Assembly (NCBI RefSeq): GCF_026157035.1
Contig: NZ_JANJZA010000001.1
Location: 1,777,001-1,841,000 of the forward strand
Source of the DNA: Sphingomicrobium nitratireducens
GTDB lineage: Bacteria > Pseudomonadota > Alphaproteobacteria > Sphingomonadales > Sphingomonadaceae
Direction of reading: 5' to 3'
DNA: 64,000 bases
Below the pieces are notes generated by a model that was not told the DNA's origin, did not search any database, and worked only from the letters and a program-made list of their open reading frames with translations. The translations under genes were made by a program, and so were the position numbers. Positions within the stretch are counted from its first letter, which is position 1; each line of letters opens with the position of its first letter. This document shows positions 1-8,074 of this stretch, piece after piece.

Positions 1-2276
1 TTCCGACAGGTGCCGGTAAGACCACAGTCTCCTCGCTCAAGATCGCTGGCGTTCTTGCGCGGGGAAAGAAGGTTGCCTTCCTTGCCCCCACGCATGCCTT
101 GGTCGATCAGCTAACTGACGACCTCCAAGAAATGTTTCCGAGCGAGATTATCGAATCGGTCATTTCCAACGACTTCGATCTTCTCCTCGGCGATGATGCC
201 GCGTTCCACGATATTGAGGTCATGACCCCCGAGCGTTGCTTGGCGATGCTCTCCTTCGCGCCCGAAGCATTTGCCGACGTCGGATTGCTCGTCTTCGACG
301 AGTGCCATCTATTGAGCCCGCAGACGGGTAAGATCCGCCGCGCACTCGACGCGATGCTGTGTGTATTGGCCTTTGCGGAGGCTGCTCCCGAAGCCGATCT
401 GCTCCTGCTGTCCGCGATGGTGCGCAATGGCGCCGAACTCGCAGACTGGATTGGAACGCTGACCAACCGGCGGAGTGTTGCGGTCGACCTCCTGTGGAAG
501 CCGAGTCGTCAAGCCAGAGGCGTAGTCATATATGATGAGACGGAACTCGACGCCTCGCGCACGCGCGCCTGGGAGCAACAGAATGCCGCGGACGCTGCCG
601 CTCCCAAGCCTGCAAAGGATTTGCGCACAGTGGCGCAAAGGGAGCTGAGTGCGCGGCCCTACGGAATCTGGGGCCTCCAGCATAACTGGCATTCTATTTC
701 TGAAGGCAAGGCCTGGGTCGTCACAACCGCGCTGCTGGACGCGCCCGTATTGCTTGCTGGGTCGATCAAGACCGGCCCACTGAGGCTCAAGCCGAACGTC
801 AACGAGGTTGCCGCGCGGCTTGCGGCCACTGCCAGTCTTCGTGAATTGAAGACCATCGTGTTCGTGAACACGAAGCGTGATGCGGTTTCTGTCGCGCGTG
901 AGATCGCGACGGAACTGGGAACTCGTATTCCAGCAACAGAATCGGAAAGCGAGCGGTGGGCAGCACTCGAAATCGAACTCGGCGGTCTCAAACATTCCCT
1001 CATCACGCCCGAGCATTGCGCCGTCCCGCACAACTCGTCGATGCTTCGGCTTGAGCGGGAGCTCGCCGAGCGAATGTTCAAACGAAACAACGGCGCCAAT
1101 GTCATCGTGGCGACGCCCACTCTAGCGCAGGGCTTGAACTTGCCTGCGCAGCTCGCAATCCTTGCCGGCGACAAGCGCGCCGATCGCGCCGGTGGTCGCG
1201 AGAATCTCGAGGCGCACGAAATATTGAATGCCGCGGCGCGCGCCGGCCGCGCAGGTCACCTAGCGAACGGGCTGGTCCTGCTGATCCCTGAGCCCATCAT
1301 TACGTTCCGCAGCGGACAGCCACTAAACGCGAACCTCATAGACAAGCTCAAAGGCGTTCTCCCGGAGGACGACCACTGCGTGACCATCACGGATCCGCTG
1401 GAAACCGTTCTGGACCGCCTCATGGAAGGTCAGACGCTGAATTCCGACGTTCAGTATACGATCAACCGCATGGCTGTCCTAGCCAGCGGGGAGAATGCGG
1501 ATGATGCTGCTCACCTTTTCAATCTTCAAAAGTCGTTCGGTTACTATAAGGCGGCGAGCCGAGCCGCCGCCGACGAGTTCGAAGCCAAGATAGATCAGCT
1601 TCGCGCGTCGATCGCAGCTCAGCGCGATCCGGATATCGATCACAACGTCGCAATCCTATCTTCCCAAAGCGGCCTTTCCGCAAACTTGCTTGTTGCGCTC
1701 AAGGTCCGTGTCCATGCCGATCTGGCCAAGCTTCCGAACTCGGTCGCTGATTGGTTGGCCTGGACATTCAGGTGGCTTTCCGAGGATTCCGAGGCACGCT
1801 CCGCTCTGCTGTCGGACGTGTCGGACAGCATCTTGGCAGCATGCGGTGAACCGAAGGGCGGCGCCCTTGGCCCCCAGCATCTCGACCATTTACTTCGCGG
1901 CCTTATGGCGTGGATCAATGGCGACAATCTGCGTTCGATTGAAGTTATACTCGGTGGTGAGCCCGACCATCACACTCCGACGAAGCGTGTCTGCCCGCGA
2001 GCGCGCGAGATTGCGGGGACGATCGTGCCCAGGGCGATGTCATTCATATTGAGCCTTGTCGCGCGCGTCGCCAGCGATGCGATTGGGCCCGAGGAGCCAG
2101 CAGAATTCGATCGGCAATTGATCGAGTTCCTTGGGACAATTGTGCGTCGCGGGTACAGCAGTTCTGACATGATGTTCTACGCGATGGGTAACAAGCACTT
2201 GCTAGGTAGAGTCCAAGTACATACCGCTTGGAAGACCCGCTTCGACGGAATCTTTGACGACCTCGATAACCTTTAG
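1..2276 (+). CDS. SF2 DECH-box helicase, N-terminally cut by the window edge
   Basis: The reading frame is open from the window edge (first whole codon at base 3) to the stop at 2276, so the true start lies upstream. The visible part starts inside the Walker A motif (PTGAGKT, bases 3-23). It continues with motif Ia (APTHALVDQ), a DECH motif II at bases 297-308, motif III LSAM, a motif V-like ATPTLAQGLNLP stretch and a motif VI-like RAGRAGH near bases 1236-1258. This order is that of an ATP-dependent superfamily 2 helicase, closest in style to Ski2-like enzymes. The C-terminal 250 or so residues have no motif I recognise. It sits in a defence-rich mobile element and is followed 58 bases later by a small HEPN-like gene, which suggests a two-gene unit. 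SF2 helicases of this kind occur in several defence systems (for example HamB of Hachiman), but the upstream partner that would decide this is outside the window. Confidence 0.85.
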   Translation, partial: PTGAGKTTVSSLKIAGVLARGKKVAFLAPTHALVDQLTDDLQEMFPSEIIESVISNDFDLLLGDDAAFHDIEVMTPERCLAMLSFAPEAFADVGLLVFDECHLLSPQTGKIRRALDAMLCVLAFAEAAPEADLLLLSAMVRNGAELADWIGTLTNRRSVAVDLLWKPSRQARGVVIYDETELDASRTRAWEQQNAADAAAPKPAKDLRTVAQRELSARPYGIWGLQHNWHSISEGKAWVVTTALLDAPVLLAGSIKTGPLRLKPNVNEVAARLAATASLRELKTIVFVNTKRDAVSVAREIATELGTRIPATESESERWAALEIELGGLKHSLITPEHCAVPHNSSMLRLERELAERMFKRNNGANVIVATPTLAQGLNLPAQLAILAGDKRADRAGGRENLEAHEILNAAARAGRAGHLANGLVLLIPEPIITFRSGQPLNANLIDKLKGVLPEDDHCVTITDPLETVLDRLMEGQTLNSDVQYTINRMAVLASGENADDAAHLFNLQKSFGYYKAASRAAADEFEAKIDQLRASIAAQRDPDIDHNVAILSSQSGLSANLLVALKVRVHADLAKLPNSVADWLAWTFRWLSEDSEARSALLSDVSDSILAACGEPKGGALGPQHLDHLLRGLMAWINGDNLRSIEVILGGEPDHHTPTKRVCPRAREIAGTIVPRAMSFILSLVARVASDAIGPEEPAEFDRQLIEFLGTIVRRGYSSSDMMFYAMGNKHLLGRVQVHTAWKTRFDGIFDDLDNL

Positions 2277-2334
2277 ACTGCCAACTTGGTGATGATTTCT
2301 GGAGGCGAGTAAGAGAGGGTTGAGGAGCCGTGAA

Positions 2335-3066
2335 ATGAACTACCCTCCATTCACCGATCTGTTGGCGCTGTCGAAAGATCTGAAGCGGACTGCAAAGCAA
2401 AAAGGACTGAAGGGAGCCCTCCTGCAGGCGTGGCGGGCTGAAGCCTGTCTCGGCGATCTCTTGCAGGCCAGCGATTGCTGTAAGCAGCTTCGGGCGATCG
2501 TGGATCAGGAGGGCAAATCGCACGGCCCAGCCGAGCAAACGGTCATCAAGGCTCTGCAGACAACGGCAGTCATGCTCTACGCGCGAGCGACATCAACTGG
2601 TGGGAAAGGTGCCGAGCGTGGATCGATCCAATTGAATAAGAAAGTCCTGACCGGTGCACAGAAAAACGATCATGAAGCTTTAATTTCGCTTCGGAACGAA
2701 GCCTTGGCCCACGTTAACCCCACCCACAAAGTGGGAGATCGCCTATGGCACAAGGTCTCTCTCTTTGCGGTTCGGAATGCTCATGGCCAATGGACTCCAG
2801 CGGCAGCAACCAATGAAACGACTTGGCATCGCGAAACCCTAGAGCGGTTAGAGCGCGTGCTTCCATTGGCGATCGAGTTTGTTGAGGAGAAGTTCAAAAC
2901 TCGGCTTAAAATGGTCGAAGAAATCATGGGCGAAGCGGGGATTGATGAAGCCATATTTCGTAGATACCTCTTCGACCCCGTCGAAGTTTTTGGCAGCGAG
3001 GCAATAGTAACGCAGATACTGTCGTCCCGCGGCAAAGCATCGGATCGTTTCTGGGTAAATGAATGA
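2335..3066 (+). CDS. Unknown protein with HEPN-like Rx5H motif
   Basis: A 243-residue, mostly helical protein with no family I can name. I chose ATG 2335 because AGGAG lies 7 bases upstream; an in-frame TTG at 2320 would add five residues. Residues 120-126 read RNEALAH, that is R-x5-H, within a helical stretch. This fits the R-x4-6-H signature of HEPN ribonucleases, but one motif is weak evidence. A second long helix with many charged residues follows (about 165-200). It lies directly downstream of the SF2 helicase on the same strand and so probably shares its transcript. HEPN nucleases are common toxins in prokaryotic immunity, so a helicase-plus-HEPN pair is a reasonable but unproved reading. 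Alternatively it could be an AbiV-like or purely structural helical protein. Confidence 0.7.
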   Translation: MNYPPFTDLLALSKDLKRTAKQKGLKGALLQAWRAEACLGDLLQASDCCKQLRAIVDQEGKSHGPAEQTVIKALQTTAVMLYARATSTGGKGAERGSIQLNKKVLTGAQKNDHEALISLRNEALAHVNPTHKVGDRLWHKVSLFAVRNAHGQWTPAAATNETTWHRETLERLERVLPLAIEFVEEKFKTRLKMVEEIMGEAGIDEAIFRRYLFDPVEVFGSEAIVTQILSSRGKASDRFWVNE

Positions 3067-3202
3067 ACGTGCTGACCCGGATCGTCAGCGGAATATCCGT
3101 TCTGTGGCTTCTAGGTTCAAATGCGGCCAGGCGGCTAACGGCCCAAGAATGCTCGCGCGCCTTCCCGTCCCTACAAACTACTATTGCAATTACTTTGAAA
3201 CG

Positions 3203-4162
3203 TCAGATCGTCTCAACCAGCTTCGGAATGTCGGCGATGTGCCGCCTTCTGTCCTCAACATTCTCGATCGTGCCAGCGACCCATGACAAAGCCTGTGCGA
3301 GATCATAGATGCTTTTGGCCTCGTGCGGCGCACCGGGGACGCGTTTTTTTGCGCCGATGTCCATTTCAGAGGCGGGTTTCTGTACGAACCGCTCTGGGTC
3401 GCCATCGTGACCTGACCGGCAGATCGAGTGCACACGAGCCGCCTTCATCTTTCCCCAGCGAGGGGTGAGGGTCTGATCGATCCACGTCGAAAGGCCCGAA
3501 CTGAATTGCGTGGCCCACCATTTCTGCAAAACCTTGCCGTCCTCGCGTACTCTTTCCAGGGCCGTTTTCAAAGTCCGCCTCACTTCGTTCAACGCAAGAT
3601 TTCGATCGTGAATACGCGAGAGTTCAAGGTCTGAATTTTCGCGAGCAACTAGGCCGTTATCGCAGATCTGGCGCAACCAACTCGTCGTCATAAGCAACCG
3701 GCTTGAACCATCGACCGAGTTAAATATCTCGATGCAGAACCCGATGCGATGACCGTCGGGAGGAGTGAGAGCAAAATCGTCGTCGAGTTCAAAACGAAAG
3801 TGAGCCCACTCCCCGAACTCCGATATCTCAAGTGTACAAGGCATCAGCGAGTAGTAGACGCCAAGATCTTTCAGGGCGTTGACAATGACCTGCCCGATTT
3901 CGACGTGTTGCAGCAGACCATAATTCTCGCCGACAACCGCAACAGGTATGGGCGCTTCTTCACCATCCTTGGGCTCTAGAACTACGGTGCGAAGGAACGG
4001 ATGTGCTCGATCGTGGCCAGGCGCTACGAAATCCGCTTTCCGGTGCGTCGGAAGGGTGAATGAAATCTCATCCCATGGGCCCCGCTTCGATGCGACCGCG
4101 CGGCCTTGCCACCTCGATTTTCTCCTTGGCGAAGTCGTCTTCTCTATCTTCTCGAAATTCAC
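3203..4162 (-). CDS. DUF932-like phage/plasmid-associated protein
   Basis: A 319-residue protein starting at GTG 4162, with a GGGGG ribosome-binding site just upstream. The middle part has the layout of the DUF932 family: a strand-rich region, then SRLLMTTSWLRQICDNGLV-like residues around 175-195, where the R-x-x-C-x-N-G pattern matches the family's hallmark. After that comes a helical section. DUF932 proteins are carried by plasmids, phages and integrative elements, and their function is not known. It reads away from the HEPN-like gene, whose 3' end it faces across 136 bases. The PP2C gene is immediately upstream on the same strand (68-base gap), so the two are probably co-transcribed. The family assignment rests on remembered motifs and needs a profile search. 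Confidence 0.65.
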   Translation of the reverse strand: MNFEKIEKTTSPRRKSRWQGRAVASKRGPWDEISFTLPTHRKADFVAPGHDRAHPFLRTVVLEPKDGEEAPIPVAVVGENYGLLQHVEIGQVIVNALKDLGVYYSLMPCTLEISEFGEWAHFRFELDDDFALTPPDGHRIGFCIEIFNSVDGSSRLLMTTSWLRQICDNGLVARENSDLELSRIHDRNLALNEVRRTLKTALERVREDGKVLQKWWATQFSSGLSTWIDQTLTPRWGKMKAARVHSICRSGHDGDPERFVQKPASEMDIGAKKRVPGAPHEAKSIYDLAQALSWVAGTIENVEDRRRHIADIPKLVETI

Positions 4163-4229
4163 CTAAGCCCCCTAGTTTCTCAGTCCACCGCGCGTCCGAC
4201 TGTATAAGTCTCCGCACTACGCTTAAAAC

Positions 4230-4910
4230 TCACCTGGCAATAATAACTGACACGTTATCGGTCCCTCCATTCTCCAAGGCTTCGGTAACAAGGACATTTG
4301 CCGGATCCTTGTTTTTACCAGAGAGGAGCGAACCGATGCGATCATCCGACACCAGGTTCGTCAGTCCGTCAGAACACAACAAAAGCATGTCACCTTCGGA
4401 GTGCGTCCAAGACAGGATATGGGGTCTTGGCGACGAGTGGTCATTTCCGCCCAGGCACTGGGTCAACATGTGACCACACGCATGGTCTTTTGACATTTGC
4501 TCGAGGCGCCCCGCGCGCAAGCGATAGAGTCGACTATCGCCGATATTGAAGCCCGTCACGACATTCTCATTTCGGATCGCGCCAACGATGGTCGTGCCCA
4601 TGCCGTTTAATTCGGGTTCCAAGAGAGCTAATTCTAGCAATCGGGCGTGAAGGGCTATGAGCGCGCCTTCGATTTTGTCGGCATCCGGCCGCCTTGGCAT
4701 CAGTTCTGCGAGATAGTCGATCGCCAATTCGCTGGCGACTTCGCCTGCGGCGTGCCCGCCCATCCCGTCAGCTAATAACATCCAATCACTTCGGACAGGT
4801 GTCGCGAGCCTTTCCCCTCGTCCTTGGCGCGAGTTCCAGCCGGCAACGGCAATCATGTCCTGGTTGCTGGATCGAACATGCCCAATGTCCGTACGCGCGA
4901 AAACTTGCAT
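4230..4910 (-). CDS. PP2C-family Ser/Thr protein phosphatase
   Basis: A 226-residue cytoplasmic PP2C (PPM) phosphatase, close to the minimal catalytic domain length. The metal-binding and catalytic motifs are intact and in order: SSNQD near residue 14-18, DGMGGHAAGE from D48, the GMGTT segment, GDSRLYR, LTQCLGG, CSDGLTNLV and the final GGTDNVSV with its metal-binding Asp. It should remove phosphate from Ser/Thr residues using two Mn or Mg ions. No partner Ser/Thr kinase, FHA or type VI secretion gene is visible nearby, so the substrate is unclear. It is transcribed with the DUF932-like gene and diverges from the nuclease/MBL operon across 92 bases. The phosphatase could therefore act with that operon or simply share an intergenic region. 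The ATG at 4910 has no strong ribosome-binding site. Confidence 0.9.
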   Translation of the reverse strand: MQVFARTDIGHVRSSNQDMIAVAGWNSRQGRGERLATPVRSDWMLLADGMGGHAAGEVASELAIDYLAELMPRRPDADKIEGALIALHARLLELALLEPELNGMGTTIVGAIRNENVVTGFNIGDSRLYRLRAGRLEQMSKDHACGHMLTQCLGGNDHSSPRPHILSWTHSEGDMLLLCSDGLTNLVSDDRIGSLLSGKNKDPANVLVTEALENGGTDNVSVIIAR

Positions 4911-4990
4911 GAAGTCATGCTAGGCAATGTAATCAGTGTACGGCAACATTAATAAGAGCGGGTGCGACCGTATTTGTCGTAGAGGTCGCT

Positions 4991-4996
4991 TATAAT
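4991..4996 (+). promoter_or_regulatory. -10 element TATAAT for the nuclease/MBL operon
   Basis: A perfect TATAAT whose end lies only 6 bases before the ATG at 5003. Transcription would normally start about 7 bases after a -10 box, which is at the ATG itself and suggests a leaderless message. No good -35 hexamer is visible at 16-18 bases spacing. Confidence 0.55.
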
Positions 4997-5002
4997 GGGG
5001 GC

Positions 5003-6070
5003 ATGATGAAGAAGAATAGCACGAAAAAGCACACGCCATTCGACCGCAAGTTCGCGATCGAGCACATCCGAGATCATTATGCTGAGCCCAGGTCTCTGAT
5101 TCGTGCACTGTTTGATCGCTGGACGGTGCCCGGACAAGGAACGATCAACACCTCGGTCGATGCAAAGCACGCCCCCGTGCGCTTGGCACTAAGGGATAAC
5201 TACCTGAACTTTTACGTGAATGGTCAGTCGGTGGGGAAACTCAGCGCTGGGTCGGGTGAGCCGCACCTCGAAATTTCACGAGTCTATTTCGAAAAGGCAT
5301 CACAAGGTTACCGCGATCTCCATCGCGATAGTGGCTATGTCAAACTGGGCGCCGACGACTTGCTACTCGATAAGCCTCAAGCATTGCTCGATGAGCTCAT
5401 CGAAATTGCGGGTGAAAAATCGGGTAAGGAAAAACGATTTGTCGAACACGTGATGGCAGCAAATCACAACGTCCTCGAAGTCGAGATGGCGCTCCCAGGC
5501 GATTACTCGCTCGCGTCGTGCATGAAGAAACGCGAGAACAAGCTGGTCGCGCCTCGGATGGATGTCGTCGTCGCTCATCAGGTCGCTGAGGGCGGGATGG
5601 TGATCGATTTCTGGGAAGCGAAACTCGCCACGAATGGCGAACTTCGGGCCACACTTCCTGAGAATGGAGGCACGAAGGAGCCGCACGTCAGCGACCAGCT
5701 GACCGATTATATGCGATGGATCAAAATAAACGGCCGTGCGCGGCAAGTCTGCAACGCCTTCAATTCCACTGGCAAGGCGCTTTCGGCGCTCGCTTCGATG
5801 GCAGGCAAGACCGGGCCGGCCGTCGATCTCTGGCATGACCTGAGTCAGTCGAAGGTGGCTATCAATCCAAGGCCGGGGATCCTGATAGGGAATTACGACC
5901 CGAAGTGCAGGAATCTGGGCATGTTCGCTTGCCGAAAATCCTTTTCGAAGCACCGGACGCGGCTGGAGAAGCACGACAATCCGGATCGCTGCTTTGTCAT
6001 CAAGGAAGTAGACGGCATCGATCCAAGCGACCTCGCCATCAATGTTCCCCTTCCAGGAGAGCGTCTTTGA
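5003..6070 (+). CDS. PD-(D/E)XK-like nuclease, first gene of a four-gene operon
   Basis: A 355-residue protein starting with two ATGs (5003 and 5006). I do not recognise a named family. Its central part looks like a PD-(D/E)XK nuclease core: an acidic strand (NVLEVEM, about residues 156-162), then PRMDVVVAH with D186, then a beta-strand ending in FWEAKL with E205 and K207. The D-x(n)-E-x-K spacing and alternating hydrophobic strands fit the fold. A helix with Q and Y residues (SDQLTDYMRW) follows, as in many such nucleases. The N-terminal 110 residues are probably a separate domain. Its stop overlaps the next gene's TTG start as TTGA, so translation is probably coupled to the MBL protein. Likely a DNA or RNA nuclease in a defence module; a catalytic role is inferred from the motif only. 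Confidence 0.7.
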   Translation: MMKKNSTKKHTPFDRKFAIEHIRDHYAEPRSLIRALFDRWTVPGQGTINTSVDAKHAPVRLALRDNYLNFYVNGQSVGKLSAGSGEPHLEISRVYFEKASQGYRDLHRDSGYVKLGADDLLLDKPQALLDELIEIAGEKSGKEKRFVEHVMAANHNVLEVEMALPGDYSLASCMKKRENKLVAPRMDVVVAHQVAEGGMVIDFWEAKLATNGELRATLPENGGTKEPHVSDQLTDYMRWIKINGRARQVCNAFNSTGKALSALASMAGKTGPAVDLWHDLSQSKVAINPRPGILIGNYDPKCRNLGMFACRKSFSKHRTRLEKHDNPDRCFVIKEVDGIDPSDLAINVPLPGERL

Positions 6071-7365
6071 GCCTGTCGTTGACGGTGCACCGCGGCACCC
6101 AGCAGATCGGCGGCAGTTGCATCGAGATCGAAGCGGAGGGCGAGCGGCTGATCCTCGATGCGGGGCGGCCGCTCGAGGCACCGCGTGATGCCACCGACTT
6201 GCTTCCCGACACCCTGAACCGCGAGCGCCCGGCAACGGTGCTAATCAGCCATCCGCACATGGATCATTGGGGTCTGATCGGAGAGCTGCCACCGCACTGG
6301 AAGATCATGACTGGTGAAAAGTCGGCAGAACTCATGCGCCTCACCGAAGGGCTGTTTGGGGGTGCGATCGACCGCGAGATCAAGTGCTGGAACAGTCGCT
6401 CGGGCCCATTCGACATTGGGCCCTTCCGGATCACGCCGTTTCTTACCGATCATAGCGCCTTCGATGCCTATATGCTCTTCATCGAGGCTGTCGGGTCGAG
6501 CCTTCTCTATACCGGCGATTTTCGAACCCACGGCCGCAAGGCGTCGCTGGTCGAAGGCACTATCGAGCGCCTGACAGGCAAGGTCGACCTTCTCCTCATG
6601 GAAGGCACCAACCTCGGGAGCGATAAGCCCGTCATCACCGAACGCGAGCTCGAGGATCGCTTCGTAGATCTCGCGCGCACAACAAAGGGGCAGGTATATG
6701 TCCAATGGTCTGCGCAAAATATCGACCGGACCGTGACGCTCTATCGCGCTGCCATTCGCAGTGCGAGAAAATTGGTGATCGATGCTTATGCGGCCGATGT
6801 TCTCAACCGAGTGGCCGAAGGAACTCGGATAATGCGGCCCGGTGCGAGGTTCGATCGCCTGCGTGTTCTCATTCTGCCTAGCGGGAAGCGACTCTTCCAC
6901 CGCGGCGGTCGGTCGGATGCTATCGATGCAATGGCCAGACAGCCCGAAGCCATTTCCAGAAGGTTGCTGAAGAAGATTCCGTCGATCGTCATGCTTCGTG
7001 ATTCCATGCTTCGCGATTTCGAGAATGCCGGCATCTCCTTTACATCGGACGACGCCTACGCCTTCTCCAACTGGCGCGGTTATCTGGATCCTGATGATGA
7101 GAATACTGCATGGGCCAAGGCCGACGCAGCAGGCGCCAATACGCTCCATTTGCACACAAGCGGCCATGCGAGCGCGTCCGAACTATGTCGTTTTGCGGAA
7201 GCGATCGCGCCAAAATGGCTCGTACCCGTGCATGGCATCAAATGGGACGATCCGGAGATCAATCTGCCGCCTGTGCAAAGACTGCAAGGATGGCGAGACG
7301 TGGACCTTCGATGGGGCCTGAAAAACCTCGCCCGTGATTGCCGAGCTGTATTGACTGGCGCGTAG
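6067..7365 (+). CDS. MBL-fold metallo-hydrolase (RNase J/beta-CASP-like)
   Basis: A 432-residue protein. I start it at TTG 6067, which overlaps the previous stop (TTGA) and has AGGAGA 6 bases upstream. An open frame reaches further upstream but lies inside the preceding gene and does not resemble the family. Metal-binding motif 2 is complete: SHPHMDH (about residues 61-67). The downstream LYTGDFRTHG segment carries the conserved Asp and Gly of the MBL fold. A C-terminal HLHTSGHAS stretch and VPVHG further on match the last conserved histidine region of RNase J/beta-CASP nucleases. It should be a zinc-dependent nuclease or related hydrolase. Together with the PD-(D/E)XK-like protein it gives two predicted nucleases in one coupled pair. 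No signal peptide is seen, so it should be cytoplasmic. Confidence 0.85.
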   Translation: MSLSLTVHRGTQQIGGSCIEIEAEGERLILDAGRPLEAPRDATDLLPDTLNRERPATVLISHPHMDHWGLIGELPPHWKIMTGEKSAELMRLTEGLFGGAIDREIKCWNSRSGPFDIGPFRITPFLTDHSAFDAYMLFIEAVGSSLLYTGDFRTHGRKASLVEGTIERLTGKVDLLLMEGTNLGSDKPVITERELEDRFVDLARTTKGQVYVQWSAQNIDRTVTLYRAAIRSARKLVIDAYAADVLNRVAEGTRIMRPGARFDRLRVLILPSGKRLFHRGGRSDAIDAMARQPEAISRRLLKKIPSIVMLRDSMLRDFENAGISFTSDDAYAFSNWRGYLDPDDENTAWAKADAAGANTLHLHTSGHASASELCRFAEAIAPKWLVPVHGIKWDDPEINLPPVQRLQGWRDVDLRWGLKNLARDCRAVLTGA

Positions 7366-7396
7366 TTCGATCTCACGTACGAGTTCTGGGGGAAGT

Positions 7397-8074
7397 ATGC
7401 GTTTGACGAGTTTGTTCGTTACCAACCGGCTGCATGAGTGGCGTGAAGATCAGTACGTGGGTGCAGGCCTCGTACTGCACCAATTTGCAACCGATCTAAT
7501 CGAGTACGTAGACGCCGATATCGACGCCCTTTCGAACCGCGTTCTCGCTACCAAGCAAGCCACCTATATCGCGCGCACTGTCCTGCCCATGATCAAAGAG
7601 CGAAGCCGTCCACTCATGGACAAACTTTCCGCGAAGGCAAACCGCGACCTTGAAGCGCTCGCTCACGAAGCCGCGATCTGGGCAGAGAGCCCCACCGACG
7701 AGCCTCGTGAGAGTTATCTTGAGGGCATGCCCGATGTGGCTCTTGCGGCAGGGCCAATAGCGGGCGGTGTCGCTACTGCCATGGCGATCCCGGCCGCTGC
7801 CGTCACTACGACCACCGGAATCTTCGGTTTCTTCGCAACCACGACGATCAGTTGGCCAATCGTGGCATCGGGCGGCCTGGTCGCCGGCGGACTGATCGCC
7901 ACGGGCCTCTGGAACGCGAGCCGAATTACCGACAAGATGCGTGCTAGACTACGCAAAAAGTCCCGCGAGTTCATTCTCGCCACGGTTCTGATTGGTAAGA
8001 AGCACCCATCTCTACTCGAGCAATTTGCTCGCCACCTCGATGCGGTCGTCGAACGCGCGAGGACGGCTCGGTGA
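7397..8074 (+). CDS. Unknown membrane protein with a Gly/Ala/Thr-rich hydrophobic hairpin
   Basis: A 225-residue protein with a GGGGGAAG ribosome-binding site before its ATG. Residues 1-110 are soluble and helical. Residues about 114-171 form a long hydrophobic stretch rich in Gly, Ala and Thr that can be read as two membrane helices joined by a short turn, followed by a basic segment (MRARLRKKSREF) and an amphipathic C-terminal helix. This layout resembles small pore-forming or membrane-destabilising proteins, but I know no family for it. It starts 31 bases after the MBL gene and overlaps the following gene by four bases (GTGA), so the four genes from 5003 to 9084 appear to form one operon. 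A role as membrane effector or anchor is inferred from topology and context only. Confidence 0.7.
   Translation: MRLTSLFVTNRLHEWREDQYVGAGLVLHQFATDLIEYVDADIDALSNRVLATKQATYIARTVLPMIKERSRPLMDKLSAKANRDLEALAHEAAIWAESPTDEPRESYLEGMPDVALAAGPIAGGVATAMAIPAAAVTTTTGIFGFFATTTISWPIVASGGLVAGGLIATGLWNASRITDKMRARLRKKSREFILATVLIGKKHPSLLEQFARHLDAVVERARTAR

Noticed and set aside
1-3066. Naming the first genes as a Hachiman system
   Set aside because: The expected nuclease gene hamA would lie upstream, outside the window, and the downstream gene does not look like DUF1837.
5905-6066. Upstream extension of the MBL gene frame
   Set aside because: The region codes for the end of the preceding gene in another frame. 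The TTG at 6067 has a ribosome-binding site and the usual overlap.
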